DNA from: Larimichthys crocea
Taxonomy: Eukaryota > Chordata > Actinopteri > Sciaenidae
Direction of reading: 5' to 3'
DNA: 64,000 nt
NCBI RefSeq assembly: GCF_000972845.2
Contig: NC_040017.1
Location: forward strand, 25,753,606-25,817,605
Numbering within the stretch: position 1 is the stretch's first letter; each line of letters begins with the position of its first letter. Below the pieces are notes generated by a model. The model had not been told where the DNA came from. It ran no database searches and saw only the letters and a list, made by a program, of their open reading frames with translations. The position numbers and the translations under genes were made by a program. Shown in pieces: positions 25,593-39,828 of this stretch.

Positions 25593-27979
25593 TTGCATCT
25601 TAGCGGCCGCCTCCTTCCGGGATCAAAAGCAAAACCCACCAGCGAATAAAACAGAATGCGTAAAAGCCTTAACATAAACAAAAGTAGCCCGGGACTGCTG
25701 CTGCAGCACACTCCCTGCTGCTAATCACTCTAAGCAATTCAAGGTTTAGTCCTGACAGAGGGAGCAGGCAATGGAATAATGCCTTTAAACCAGCCCAGTA
25801 AATAACAGGGTGAAGCAGTCTATTTACAATCACTCCGCTGCATTGATGTATACCCTGACCTTGGCCAAATACAGCAAAATGTTAGCAGTGCTATGTCAGG
25901 CTGAGATGCTCACTTATCCATTATCAATATTTCTGCTGAACCACAACAAAATACATCTGTGCGTTTCGCTGGCTTGTCGCTACAGTATAGGTGAACATGA
26001 AGGCTAATATGTGAGGAAGGATCCGGTTACACATCCTAAAGTGAAATATAAGAAAATAAGTCATCTGGACTCAGAAGCTTCACGATTAAGCCCTGAGGAA
26101 ACAATGAGATCAATTTGAAATTCTTGCAGTTTTAGAAGGAGGACCTCTCCACCAGGCTGAAGTGCTTCTATTCCCAAGCACGGATGGTGAGTGCGTGGGT
26201 CACCCTGGTTGTGACCTGTCACTCATTAGTCTGCGATTAATGCTCATTACCCTGCAAAGCTAGACCTGAGTTTGATTTATAGTTTGTCCCGAGGTGAAAC
26301 TAAACCTAATACCAGCTAAGCAATAATCAACTTACTGTAAACTTGCTACTGTCAAAGTTACTGTTACAAATGTTTGAGGTTTGCAGCTGTAGCCTGAGGA
26401 AGGTCTATGGGACCCAAATAAATTATGCTCTGAACAGAAATATTTCATGTGCTGTTGCCTAGCCTTAAGGGTCGGCTCGGCGGAAAAACAAACAAGTGAA
26501 AAACACATTTTCTCACTGCATGTAAATTGCGTCTACTTCATATGCCAGGTGAGATTTCAGCCACAAACACTGAATACAATGGAGGTGAATGGAATTTAAG
26601 TTCTGGTGCCCACAGCATTAAGAAAAGACATTTTTAAAAATAATATCTTTCCAGAAGCAAAGGTGCACCCTTTTGAGAAATCGACAGACGATGCCGTCAA
26701 CACTTAGAACTTCTTCCCTTACATAAGACACTCTCTTTGAAAACTATTGACAGCGATGTCTGTCACACAAAAAGGTCGACAAGCGAAAATCTATTTACTT
26801 CCACCGTCTGCAAAGAGACACATATCACAAGAGTCTTAGCAGGTAAAAAACAAAGCTGTAACACCCCAAAATTTAGAGGTAAGGAAGAGAATCAGAAAAG
26901 TTTATTATTATAAATTATTATTCTGAGCCTATGCTGTGACAGCCTGTAGATGTTTCACCTCTTTTCCACATACATCATCTTGACCTCTGTTCTAAGACCA
27001 GCTTCAGCCGAGTTCTTTCAGGTTAGATTATGAGCTTTAATGAAGGTCCTCTGCGATTTAGAAACAGTCTTGGAACAGATGATTAAATTTCTAAATGTAT
27101 GACTCACTCCCCTGAACACATTTTAGCAGACCATTAATTAATAACTTTTTTGTGCGTGTAACACCAGGAGGTGAGCTAAAACTTTTACTTCCTCTAAAAA
27201 TATTTCTGAATGGATCTGAACACAGTTGTAGCTTAATCATAACTCTGAACAAACACCTCTCAAATAATAGTTCATTGTATTTAAATGTAATACTAGCTCT
27301 TCCACTTGGCTTGGCATCTCAAAAAAGTCCTTACCTTGGTAGAGCTTAATATCACCAACAGCTTTATCAAATGTCACTTGCTTTGGTCTCATTATAGAAT
27401 AACTGGTTCCACTGTACAGACCTGTTTTCTATTGGCCTCACAAGTATTCATGCAATTGATGTCGCCCCTTAACAGGATGCAAAATAAGGTGAGAGCTATT
27501 GTTTATTGTTTTTTTTTCTCCTGCATTTTATTAGTTTTCCATTCAACCCTGAGAGTAAGCTGCCTGGGTAATTTAAAAGACCCTGAAGAGTACTAACGCT
27601 ACAGAAATGAAAGCAGGTGACTCGTGTGCTATTGACACTGCATTCAGACACTAAAATTAAATGTCTGCAGTTTCTTAGAAAATACAATATTTACAAAATG
27701 AGTCAGTGATGTTATCGCACCTTAATGCCACTAATGATCGTGCAGTTTACTCGATGGTGCATGAATTGTGCTTAGTTGTGTAACACATGAAATACAAGCG
27801 TAAAAATTCCACTTATTCCAAATAAATGTGTTTTCTTTTGTAACCGACATCGATGCAAACATAGACAGAAATAAATCATGAACAAATCTGTCAATCAATG
27901 TCCTACACACACACAAAAAAACTAAAAAGCTTCATCAAATCAAAAACAGACTCTGACTGTGTCTATGGTGACAAATTTC

Positions 27980-29560
27980 AGTTGACTCATGGCGTCAGAA
28001 TTTGTCTCAAATGTGTCTCAAGTGACCACTTGTGTTTGGATTTCACTTCCCGGCTCAATATGCAAATAACCATGTGAATTACTTCCATTTCTGTGGGCCA
28101 GAAAGAACTCACTACAGATGAAGCCTGTACTCAACATACAGCATGCTGCCATGCATTCCTAAAATCCTCCTGAAGTGGCTCCAGCATATTGGATATGAAT
28201 GTGATTTAGAGCTGTCCACTTGTAATCAGACCACCTGACACATTTTCCTTTCTTCAGAGTGCGATCATAGTCGCAGGTCCTGTTAATGCCGGGGCATTGA
28301 CATGGGTGATATGATCACAAGTGGACAGCTCTAAGCACGTCACTTCACACCTGGCATTAGAATGCTTCTCCACATGCATCTCGAGTGACCACTTGAGATC
28401 AGATCTCACTTTCCCCACTCTGCATGCAAATGTGCATCATTTCCATTTTCAGAGACCAAATGTGCTGTTTTTTTAATCTTTAACGGCAGCAGCAAACACA
28501 CCGGGGCAAAAAAAACAAAACACAATGATTTTCACCAAAAAAAGAAATAACTTAATGAAATACATTTGCTGATTTTATTTATTTATGTTTCCTAACTCAA
28601 CGACTGACAAACCGTGTGACTTTTGAAGGGAGTCTGGGGACAAATAAAAATAGCCTTTATTGGATTAGTTTGCTATATTTATTAAATTGGGCACATTTAA
28701 TGACACTCATTCAAACACCTAGTTGCTAAATACTGGATGGCAGATGAGGTATGCTGCAGACACAGAGTGAAACAATGTTTTTTAGAAGGAGGGAGAAACT
28801 TACTGTATTGAATTTAATGCCAAATCTACAAGAAGGCACAAATGATTAAAAATGATCTTTATTAAGTTTCTCCTCACTCGACAACTCTCAAAATTGTGCA
28901 TTTTTTAAAAAGGGGAATCTGGGGATATTCAATTACTAGTTAGCTCTGCCAAGTAGATTATTATCTCTGTCAAGGAATTTATGCTTTTGGTGCTATTTGT
29001 TTGTCTGTCAGCAGGATTACGGATCTTCATGAGACTTGGTGGAAAGGTGTAGCATTAAATTTTGGCAGACACCCAAATCTCAGCGCAGGCTCACAAATTA
29101 ACGCCGGCTTCTATGGCGAAATGAATCCATAACGCGTACATAAACCTGACATAATTAAAATGAATGAGTGTGTTGCAACTACGTACACAACAATAAATAA
29201 CAAACATCGCTGCACAAACAAAACACCTTGGCGGGGGGTCTGCGCTCTTCCAGTGCCCTTCCAGTCAATGGTGAAATCAACTGAAACAGACAGTGTGCTC
29301 ACAAACATCTGCTGCTTATCTTGGCAGAACATTGAACCAAATGGAAATCAGACAGCGTGTTTGGAGTGTACTACTTACAGGACATCAGTTGAGTACACGG
29401 TCCTTCACTGCGGCTCGGGACACATTTGCATACACACTGCCAAATGAGATCTGAACGATCAGATCCCGGTGCGTCCTCAATGTGTCTTACTCAGAGCTGT
29501 GTACTTGTGATCAGAACACCCAAGACGTAAAAATGCCAGGTGTAAACAGGACCACAGGCT
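27980..29560. repeat. foldback/MITE-like repeat cluster
   Basis: Related segments recur in both orientations. A direct pair lies at about 28010-28105 and 28368-28460 (shared GTGACCACTTG, TCACTT, TGCAAAT and TTCCATTT in the same order). A block at about 28276-28455 starts GGTCCTGTT and includes GATCACAAGTGGACAGCTCT. It recurs as an inverted copy at about 29405-29555, which ends CCAGGTGTAAACAGGACC. A third piece near 28212-28250 (GAGCTGTCCACTTGTAATCA) is inverted relative to the middle block. This suggests one or two nested DNA transposons with long inverted ends. No transposase was found. Confidence 0.6.
28970..29080 (+). repeat. dispersed-repeat fragment
   Basis: Contains TTTGTTTGTCTGTCAGCAGG then ATTACGGATCTTCATGAGAC then TTGGTGGAAAGGTGTAGCAT. 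I recall this order from common dispersed repeats of fish and other animals. The parent element is not identified. It sits inside the foldback cluster. Confidence 0.45.
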
Positions 29561-30238
29561 TTCATGGATACCACCACCAAGCTGCCTGGTGGGAACCCCA
29601 CACTTCTTTCTTTTTGTGCCATGTTAAGAAGACAAGGCCAATGAATGACTACTGTGTTCTTCTTAAGGAACAGCCTGAGCAGAAGAACTCCACCATGGGG
29701 GTGCTGATATTTCCTCATGACACGTAACAGCAAGGTGGACTGCAAAGATCACAGACTGCAGGTCTTACAATCACCATCATGAGCTCCTACCTCTGGAGAA
29801 ATTTCCTTTAGACTTTCCTTTTCTTATATATCCTCACATTTGGCAATTCCATGTGAAATATCACATCATATATAGTTTATAAGGAAATATAATTTCTGCC
29901 AGGAAATGAAAATATGTATCGGTTTGACTGTCCATCAGATGCACAATGATACAGCACAATATATACTGTATATACTGCAATCAAAGTAAACTAGGTAACA
30001 GAGGGAAGTATTCATTTAAAATAAAAGCATCAATCAAACAAACTGGACTAATTAGATTTCCTCACAACAGCAATAATATGGATCCTAGCTGGGCTTTGCA
30101 AAATGAATCAGCAAACATGGCAGACTTGAGAAGATACGAACATGAGAACCATGTGATAACCCCATGCACGACAAGCAGCAGCAGGCACAACTGTGTTGTT
30201 AGAGACAATAAAACCAGCGGCTGTTCAATATCAACAGT

Positions 30239-30254
30239 AAAAAAAAAAAAAAAA
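30239..30254. repeat. poly(A) run
   Basis: Sixteen consecutive A. Confidence 0.9.
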
Positions 30255-33200
30255 GCTGCACGCACAGCAAAGCTAGGCAGAGGGTTCCTGCATGGTAATG
30301 ATCTTACTCTAAGTGCCTAACTGAGTCATCTCCGCAAGCCCTGCTTTGACAACCACACACCTCCCACATCTCCCATCTCAGCAGCCTCTGGGTGGGGCTA
30401 ATCACTCTGTAGCTTCATCATCGACTGGATGACAGAAGTGGTTGTAAAGATGTAATGTCTAGAAGGCGCGGCTGCTGCAGTGTCCTACTGTAAACACACA
30501 CACACTTGTTTTTTCCGGAGATAAAATAATCACAATCATAACATCACATTTTTAAAAAGAGCAAAAAGAGAAATTCATTTTGCCATCTTTTCCGTGCAAG
30601 AGAGGATTTTCCCGAGGCTCTGAGAGTTGGAGTATGTTGATTTGCCCCTAACTGATTATGACATGAAATGGCTGACGCTTAGCGCTTGGCAGTGTTGTGT
30701 TGACCTGCACAATCCCCCTTCCTCTGCCTCTAAGGCACCAGGGGGCTGCTCTCTCTGATCCCAATGGCTGAACATTAGACAGTGCTGAGGCTTGTAAAAA
30801 AACCCTTATGCAATGCCTGTGCAATTCCTTTCTTCAGCTTATCTACTAACAGTTAATGCAGCTTTTATTCCCCGGTGAAGGCCGCCGTGTTACATGTTAT
30901 GAAAACACAAAACAAAATCAAGATATGTGTTATGTCTTTTTTTTTTTTTTCTTCTGTCATCTTGATTGTTGATGCATATGAGGGAAATGTCCTTTCATCT
31001 ATCAGGGCAGGGCACAGCATCCTCCTATATATAAATTTAATTCTCCAAGTAAATTAGGATTGATCACCACAGCTCTAGGCCACAATCAGCATCCATGATC
31101 TAATCAAGGCCCGGCCCTAGACAGAAAAGGATACTTCCATAAATAAAAACCATATGAGAGCCAGCAAGTGCCCATAACACTGGGGGGAAATTTGATTACC
31201 CTCTCTCTCTCCACAGGTGTGCTTTTAGCCTCCTACCTTCAAAGACTGCCAGTCTGATATAATGCCACACTATGTGCATCCTCGCTGTTGTTTTCCTGCA
31301 CTAAGGCTTTTACATCATACTTGCATCAGCGGATGTGAGCACCGCATGCTGGAGTCACTGCTAAGCAGGCGATGCCCGTGGAAGCCTGGCTGAGGACGAT
31401 CCCAGTGAGACAGGATCTGTCAGGAGCTCCTTGCCCAGCGACACCCAGGGTAATAAATTACCCAGAATTAACACGTCATCCTGCGCTCCACACAGCAGCC
31501 GCACTCCACTCGCGCCATGCTCCTTAATGGATCTATTAACCAAATGGATACGGGGTAAACTGCTTTCAGAGCTGAAATTCTTGTTTAGTATATGCTAACA
31601 ACATAGGCCGGGAGAAAGTTTCTCTTCTGAGCTGATGTTAAATTAAAGCAAAGGAACAAAATCATAGGTAGGTTTTCTTTTTTTTTCTTTTTTTAATGAT
31701 AAAACACACTTAATTATTCATTGTTGATGGATCTGTGAGAGGTTCGCGCCCGCTGACTTACACATTTTTTAACACATCATCTATGTCGGAGTAGTTATGA
31801 CGCCCTGTGCTTCACAGAGAAAATCTGTGCAAACAAAAAAGCACTATGAAATGACAGAATGCTGAAACGCCACCCGCAGCGCTCCCTGTGTCACCTGTTT
31901 GGGAATTCCACCGAGATGTGTCTCTGCGGCCATTAAAGCCGTACTCTCCTGTTGATACCTGTCACTGATAGCAGGGGATATTTAGTAGAGAATTCAAAAT
32001 GCCACTTCTGCAGCCTGTATCTCCATGGCATACATCTTTTGGCATCGAACCAGCACTGTGACATGCTGACAAGTGTGGCACACACAGCGCCAAGCATTTT
32101 TTTTTTTTGACCAGTGCTCACTCATCACAAAAGGTAAATACAGATAAGAGAGAGCCTGATAGTTTCTCTCATTTCTTTCGGACCAAGCCGAGATGCTTTG
32201 AGTGTGGCGCAGGTGATAGACACTGTTCAAATGTAAAAAAATACAATAAAATCTGTATGGCTTGCATCAGGTTGAAAATACCTTTTTTCCTCATGGGCAT
32301 GGGCTAAAACTAGTATGGACTACACTACCAATAATCCCCTCCACGTTATCTCCCTGCCATTAGCATAGCAGCAACATTTCTTCCCCCCTAAGCTTCTTTT
32401 TCTTTTCTCCACTTTTTGCATATTTTGCCTTCATCAAGAAGAAACCAGACCTCTGGAGCCACGATGAAATTTTTATGAGAGTGAGAAAGTATGAAACCTG
32501 AAAAGCATAAAACTATGAAATCTGAATGATAAAACCTTAGTGAAAAGTTCTGCATAATGTTGGTGCTTGCTGCAATGTAAAAAAATTCTAATTTATGACA
32601 TCGCTTCGTGCACAAAATGGAAAAGATCTGTCACCAGTCAACCAAGGCTGCTGTTACATTAGATGCAGTTTAGTGTCTTCTCCAAACACATTTTCTTCTT
32701 GATTCTCTCTGAATTTTAAGAATGCACCGAGTCCTGACTGAAAGATTTCGGTTTAGTTTGTCATAATTATCTATTACTCACTTTTCTTTCGTCCAGTTTG
32801 TTTTATGAAAGTTTGGATATTTCAGACTGATCATTTAAGTAACAAAACTAAAGAACAAAGAGTGACGAAAACAGGAGGAGGAGTGTGGGTATCAGTCACT
32901 GTAAATGTAGACTACTGAGCTTAAAATAGAAATACAATCCAAACTGTTTCCTGTTTTCTCTTTCCTTAGTCCTGTTTTGTTCAGGATGTTTGACATTACA
33001 TGGCATCTTTCTAACACAAAGAATAAATCCCCTCACATTGAAAATTCGATTATAGACCCGAAATAAGACATAATGCTGCCAATCCTATCCAAATTATCAA
33101 AGGATGAAATCTGCTGGACGGAAACTGCTGCAAACCTCAGCTTAGCTTGTAAAGGAATCAAACCATTACTGAAAGAAGACTGCCACACAAGACCACATCC

Positions 33201-34441
33201 AATTTGTGAGGAGTTAAGTGGGAAGGAACTGCCATTAAAATTGACTTTTTTTGAAAGTGTAATAACTGCAGGCTTAACGTAGCCACTGAGACCAATTCAA
33301 AGTTTGAGTACCGTGCACAATGTTTTAAATTCATATCAGATCGGCGACCAACTTTGCTTTAGTCCCAAGTTATGTTTCAAAACACACACAAAAAAACGAC
33401 TTCACACATAATCAAATCTGGCTCGATTGAACCAAATCAAGTCAGAATAAATGACAGTCCAGTATCAATTTAATTTCTAAAATAAAACATCTTCCAGTGA
33501 TGTTTCCATCAAATACAAATTGTTAAAAAGTTTCTTTCTTTAGCTTTCATTTTGAAATATATTTCGCATTCAATCAGTGAGAAAATCTTTCAATTTAAGT
33601 CCAACCAGTCATTTGGAAAAAAAGTTAATATAGTGCGACCGGAGGAATGAAAAAGATAAATGAGCACTTCATAAAATGGAACGGGAAGTTGATCTTTAAA
33701 TTAATCGAGTCTACATCTGCCAAGTTTCTTAGTAGCTGTTCAGAGGACGTTAGCCGTTCCCAGAAACATTCTCACAGCGCGCTGATGATGAATGGCGTAG
33801 TCAAATCGTCCCGTTACGAGTGTAGAAAGTGTAGAGCATCAAGGTTCAAAGGAGGAAAGACCTGCTCACGCGCGCTCATTGTGTCCTGTTTAAGTGGGGT
33901 CAAGAAAGACCACATTGAGTCATAAGCATGAAGCCTCACCAAAAAAACACCCACTCTTAACCCGGCATACCACGCAGCATCTCCAGCACAAAGACAAGCT
34001 TTATCCCCCTGCACTTAAGGTGGTCTCTGCTGAAACCTCTTATGAGGTGGACTGTTTAAAGTTTAATGGGAAAGCTCAAACAGAGCAGAGGACCTGGTAA
34101 AAAAAAAAACTAAATTCTAGCCACTGCTTTGGATCTGATACCGTGCGTTAGGGCATACATTACTGCACGAGACAGGGAGATCTGGAGGCAAAGGAAGAAG
34201 TGAATAAAAATACTGAACAAATAACACTTAATTGAGGTCAGTGTGATTGAACGCTGCAAGGCTAGGATGGCTTTAACATAGGTTCCAGATGGCAGGCTGT
34301 TATTTCACTGTGCCCTGCTAATACTGCAGGATTCGATGCTGGTAACCCGAGTGTCCCTTGGGCCCCCTGGCTCCTCCACTGCACTGAAATCAGGGCCAAG
34401 CTCCCTCCACTGCTCCTCTGCAGGTTTACTCAACTTCGAAA

Positions 34442-34463
34442 GGGTGGGGTGGGGGTGTTTGGG
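34442..34463 (+). other. canonical G-quadruplex motif
   Basis: Four G-runs with loops of 1, 1 and 5 bases: GGG T GGGG T GGGGG TGTTT GGG. It is on the strand opposite to tenm4 transcription. Confidence 0.85.
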
Positions 34464-36097
34464 TATGGTAGCGGAGGAGGGGTGTGTGTGTGTGTGTCTG
34501 CATGGAGGTGGGGGTTGTGCAGCAGTGCTGGAACAAAGCATGTTAACACCATCTCTATGTTTAACAAGTTTGGAAACAAGCAGGGGTTTCCTTCAAATCC
34601 TCATTGGAGGCTGCTTCACCTCTCCTTGACAGCAGGAGAGAATCCCAGAGTTTACGCCTCGTCTTTCTCCCCCGCGCTGCTTCACGTTAAACTGAAACAC
34701 ACTCGTTCTGTCATCTGAATGTCTGAGATATGCTGCGCATCGATATCTCTCATTACTAACTCCTGTAGAAAATAGGGAAGAAACACGCTGACCGATGATG
34801 CATCTCTGAAAGCGTCTTTTACATTCATGGAGCGTCTTCAGCATTGTGTTTAAATGTTTGAGAGTTGAGGCCACAGCTGAGAATTGTACTAACATTAGTT
34901 TTGGGTCATGTCCCAGTATGAGCTTGTTGGTTCCTTCAAAATTAGCCAGCCACTTTAATTACACTGATTTACATTTAGAAGTAAACCTTCCCGTGGAAGC
35001 ATGCAGGCATAGGGTCCGAAACTTGAATACAGAGCTACAATGAAGGCTTGAAAACAAACATTTTATTTCTCAGACTACAGACAGAAATAGAAACAATTTC
35101 AGCCAGACGGAACACCTGGCGCCGCCTTAATTCAAAAAGCACAGTGTGGCAAAATACCGTTACATAAACCTGCGTACATTATCTAACCTTTAGTCTACAG
35201 CCATGTTCAGACAAGACTAGCAGTCATTATGCTTTAAAGTCAAGTCTTTATGAATTGTCTGACTCTGATCTATTTTTACATACAAGTTTTGTCTAGCTAC
35301 AATAGACAGGTGTTAGGTAAAGGAGCCTCAGAGAAGATCTTGGCTGGATAATTAAATTTAAAGAGTTGAACCTTTTCCTTTGTTACTCATGCACCAACAA
35401 CGACCACCACAACACACGTAGCAGTCACTCGACATCCTCTCTGCCACCTTGATGAAGTTGAACAATGTTAATATTTTTATTTTTGCTGGCTCATTTGGGT
35501 CTTTGACCTTCATCACAAGAAAACAGAATGAAAATTACATCCGCTGATCCAGACTTTATGAGTCCAGAGAGATCTGTCATTACGAAAATGACAAGATGAA
35601 CGAAGGCAAGACCACGATCAGAGATCAATACCCCTGTTTGAATAGGGGTTGTAGTCAAATAAAGAAACACACATCAACTACTCATGATTTAAGACCAACA
35701 TTTCCTACAGCTGATTAATAACGAATGTTTTTTATCTTGCTCTGTCATTAGGCGACATTAACATAAATCAGAGTGGATGAGACACTAGTGTAAAAATCCA
35801 ATTTTATGGCTAAATCACAAGCTTGAGAAAACATCTAAATCCTCATAATGGAGCATGATGTATTGCTCTAAATCTTAAGTATACTCTGTATGTAATATAT
35901 AATATACAATACATGTGCTGGGTTGTCAGTGCGTACTTACATACTTTGCTTACAAAATGATTTATTGTCACTTAATATGACTACAAATCTTCTTTAGCAC
36001 CACAAACTGCTAAACCAGACTCACATGATCCAGATTCTGTTTTTTAAGCATTTCCAGGGCAACGTGATCGAATGAAAGGCCGATGTTAATGTGTGTG

Positions 36098-36112
36098 TTT
36101 TTTTTTTTTTTT
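36098..36112. repeat. poly(T) run
   Basis: Fifteen consecutive T following a short GT alternation. Confidence 0.9.
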
Positions 36113-39100
36113 GGGAAGATAGCTATCTTAAGCATGTTTTAAGTACTGCCGTTGATTTATAATGTATAATACTCTCCTCGTACGAAAAAGATGAGCAATC
36201 TCTCCGAGATGATTGATTTGATTTTATAAGCGGGAGATTTTATAGCCTTCTGCTTATTAAAGCTACTTCTTTTATAAGTAGGAGTTCCTATGAGAGCAGA
36301 TCACATCAAGCCTGGCTGGCAGAAGGAGGTCAGGTCCCCACATAAAATTTAACTTCCTCTTGTTTTATTTAGTTTTTGTTTAGTTGCCGTCTTTATTATT
36401 TCGGCCTACCTGCTCACATTTGTAAAACAAAACACAAAACACGCTGTGGATCGGTAAAATTAAAACCTTGTTTTTTTTATACTCAGGATAAAACAAAGTT
36501 TGGCCATGCATTGCATTATAATGAAAAACTCTTTTGTTATAAGCCCAAAGAACAACACAGAGTCCTTGACCTGATGTTAACAAATAAAAATAAATAACTA
36601 AACCAGGAGTTATGAGTTTTTCAGGTGACAGCAATAAATAATTCCTCGGTATGGGTCAAGCGGTGTAGAATAGCACAGCAGTTTCCTTTACTATGATATT
36701 CTTCTAACTCAGCACAACGGCAGCCTTCCCAGTCATGATCTAAATCACGTAAGCTCCTTCAGTGTTTCTGCCTGTGCTCAGGCGCATACGAATACACATG
36801 CAGAGCTCCACTTACAGCAATAAAAGAGCTGGCCTGAATACTAAAGGCTTGGAAAGAAAATACAGGCGATGCATGCCGTTGAGTCATAGCAGCATACAGT
36901 CTGCACAGACGCTTTTCATACCATCTCCTGTCTCACACGCAGTTCAGTTTGTTTTATTAACAGGCTTTAACACTAAAGTCCTGGGTATCGTATCTATACG
37001 GCGCTGTGAAACGACTTGAAAACGTGCACGTCTTAGCACCATCTGGTCTTTATTGTTTCTGGATGTACGCCACATATTCAAGTTTTTCAGAATACATTAA
37101 CCTTGGGTTATTTCAGTCAAGAAACCGATGCAAAAAGAAAAAAAAAATGAATGTGAATAACGAATAATGAATAACCCCAACAATTAATATATCCATTTCA
37201 AGAGAACTTCAAATTAAAATACAATACTGGATGTGCACTCATGGTCAGATCCTAATTGAGAACGCCTCCGTCTTCCAGATCAGGTCACAATGATATATTG
37301 AAATAAGACTTCATGGTGATATCAAGCATTAAATGCATCATTGGTTGACTCGTGAAACATTATATTATTTGACAACTGTTTTACATTTAAAGTGGAAAAA
37401 CCTACTTGCAGGTGATGAAATGGAAATAAGGGAATAATTCATTATTTGTGTAACATGTCATCACGAAATGATTACTATGACATTTTTTGCCTTGATGATT
37501 ATTTGCATATATCAGAGCCATCGCTATTGATTACCATCACTATTCAGATGAAATCTGAGAGCATTCATTCTTCTTCTTCTTTTTTTTTTTCTGGGATAGC
37601 AAATTTACCATGCTTTCAGCCCAGTTGGACCATGCATAATAACTAATAAGTTCCATGTTTGCTTCTAATTACTGTACGATCCGAACGGAGCCAGGAAAAA
37701 ACTAGAGGAATGCAAAAATCCCTGTGTTCAGATGAGCCCAAAAAAAGCAAAGAAGCATTTCCACCAAGTTGTTCATTTTACACAACACTGCATGGAACAA
37801 TGAGAAGCTGAGCAATAGAGACATGAAGCAGTGTGTGGGTGGCACAGTGGGCAAGAGGGAAAGACAGAGATGTGCCAGAACTCTTTTCCTCCTGATTAAA
37901 ACAGTTCGTTTTATCATGTACTCGAAAATTTAGGGGACAAAAAAAAGAGAAAACATTCAAACTGCTTCACTTAGTTAACCTTAAACCGACCCTAGACAAG
38001 TACTCTAGGAAAGGAGCTGCATGAACTGCTGGCTAATGTTTACACGTCTACCTCCAATGTGACATTTTGACAACAGACTTCTCAAATCAGCTTCTGTTGG
38101 ACATGTTATGTGAGGAGACGTGTCTCTGTGCTGCTGGAAAAGCCTCCAACCAGCAGCAGCTGAATATGGAGTGACTTCAACAACAGATTCAATATAAAGA
38201 CCTATAGAGACCTCATCGTACAGTATTTTACATTACAGCATCACCAGTGAAGCATTATAATGAGCAGGTCGGACAGCTAGATTACTAAAATCTAAAAAAA
38301 CGTCGGTGGGACTAAAAGGCAGCGATAACTGATAATATTTGTACCTGTGCATCCATACAAGCTCCATACAGATCATTCATATTTACCAGTCTCTTGGTAT
38401 ACGAGGGCGCTGGGGGCTCTTCTATTTTGCAGTGCCACTTTATGATTTAGGCTGATTGGTTGCATGTATGTATGTTTTACACAAAAATACTTTGCGCGGC
38501 TTTAAAACAGATGCTTCGAACTGGAAAAGGCTGTTAAGGGCACTCGAGAGAGAGTCGGTGGTTTTGAAGTGCATTGAGCATGTCAGATCCACACTGTGGG
38601 TGCATGTGTACTGTGGCAACCCCATTACTTATTCAACGGTGCACATGTACCACATATCAAACAAAATACTTGAACATGCAAGAAGGATATCTGAAAAACG
38701 CAAAGCTGGCTATGAAATTAAGAATATGCTCTGTGATCCAAGAATGCATTGCATTATTGAGTAAAAGGTCACACGCCTGTGCAGAGGACCATCAAACGGT
38801 TTCTATGCTCAGTAACTTTCTTCAGCTGCAACGCTCAGCTTATTAGTGTTTTCTGCCCAAAGGTCATTCAATTAATCAAAATATTAAAAAATACTGTTTG
38901 CATGATTTTATCCAAAAAATAAATGATGCCAGATTAAATGTGAAATACTCAAGGCCTGATGTCCACTGAAGCCAAACGCTTCCATTCATATTAACATTTT
39001 TAAAATGATATGCAACAAATGGTGGTGAAACTCTCTATCAGTTTTATCTTTAAGCATGATTTAGCTTCATATCTAAACAGGACCTTCACACTGAACATGA

Positions 39101-39775
39101 CAGATATACATCACTGCGCTGACATCTGTGGGTTGTGGTCTGTTCAACCTCTGACAACACCCGGCTGTACTGTAGCACTGTATTACAATGTGAAGTACTG
39201 TGCTGCACATGGTGCAATTCATATATATATATATACACATAAAAACAATCTAAACATTCAGGTCTATCTTTATTTTACTGGCTATCACCCTCATGCATTG
39301 TAACACCTGGGTGCTCGCTGAGACACAGCACACTGTGAAATCATCTCAGCAGAGACGACAGACGGAGATGTCAGCACAACTCTCAAAATGTCAACATCTT
39401 TAAATGTGTTTTCTTAATATTTTCCAGATCACTACGCTGTCACTAAATACTGTGGTGCACAATATTTTTGTTCCATAAATTACACGTGTACGTTAAGGCT
39501 GATGAAAATGCTGCAGTACCAGAAAGAAGTAGAAGTAAATGCATTTAGTGAAAAAAGGGAGGGGAAAACACTGATTGTCAGTAACAGTGTTTTTATTCAA
39601 TCCCACCAAATAAGAAACGCTGGTTAAGACCCTGAGGCCTGTTTGAATTGCCTCCTGCTCCAGCTCTGTCATGTCGTCGTCAACACCGAGGTACAAATTA
39701 GACACAAACAGTTTATAAGCTGCCCTTTCTCCGTTTGTCTCGCTCTTGCTCCTCATCGCTTGTTTTTACTCAGTT

Positions 39776-39778
<3 letters not shown>

Positions 39779-39823
<45 letters not shown>

Positions 39824-39828
39824 ACACA
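39779..39828. repeat. (CA)n microsatellite
   Basis: About 50 bp of CA alternation with one CAGA interruption near the right end. Confidence 0.97.

Noticed and set aside
29482..29727. An 81-codon frame partly outside the foldback cluster considered as a transposase remnant.
   Set aside because: No DDE/D, zinc-finger or HTH motif was seen; its start lies within the repeat arm.
36749..36759. An 11-base match to the 5' end of miR-708-5p (AAGGAGCTTAC) on the tenm4 strand, in the probable first intron; mammalian TENM4 hosts mir-708 in an upstream intron.
   Set aside because: The match stops after 11 bases, no complementary 3' arm (CTGTGAGCTTC-like) follows, and the flanks do not fold into a precursor. 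Probably chance. No other mir-708-like sequence was seen in the window.
37833..37860. GGGTGGCACAGTGGGCAAGA, resembling the start of tRNA-derived SINEs.
   Set aside because: No B box or following SINE body is present.
39779..39828. Regularly spaced short repeats considered as a possible CRISPR-like array.
   Set aside because: It is a plain CA dinucleotide microsatellite without spacers.
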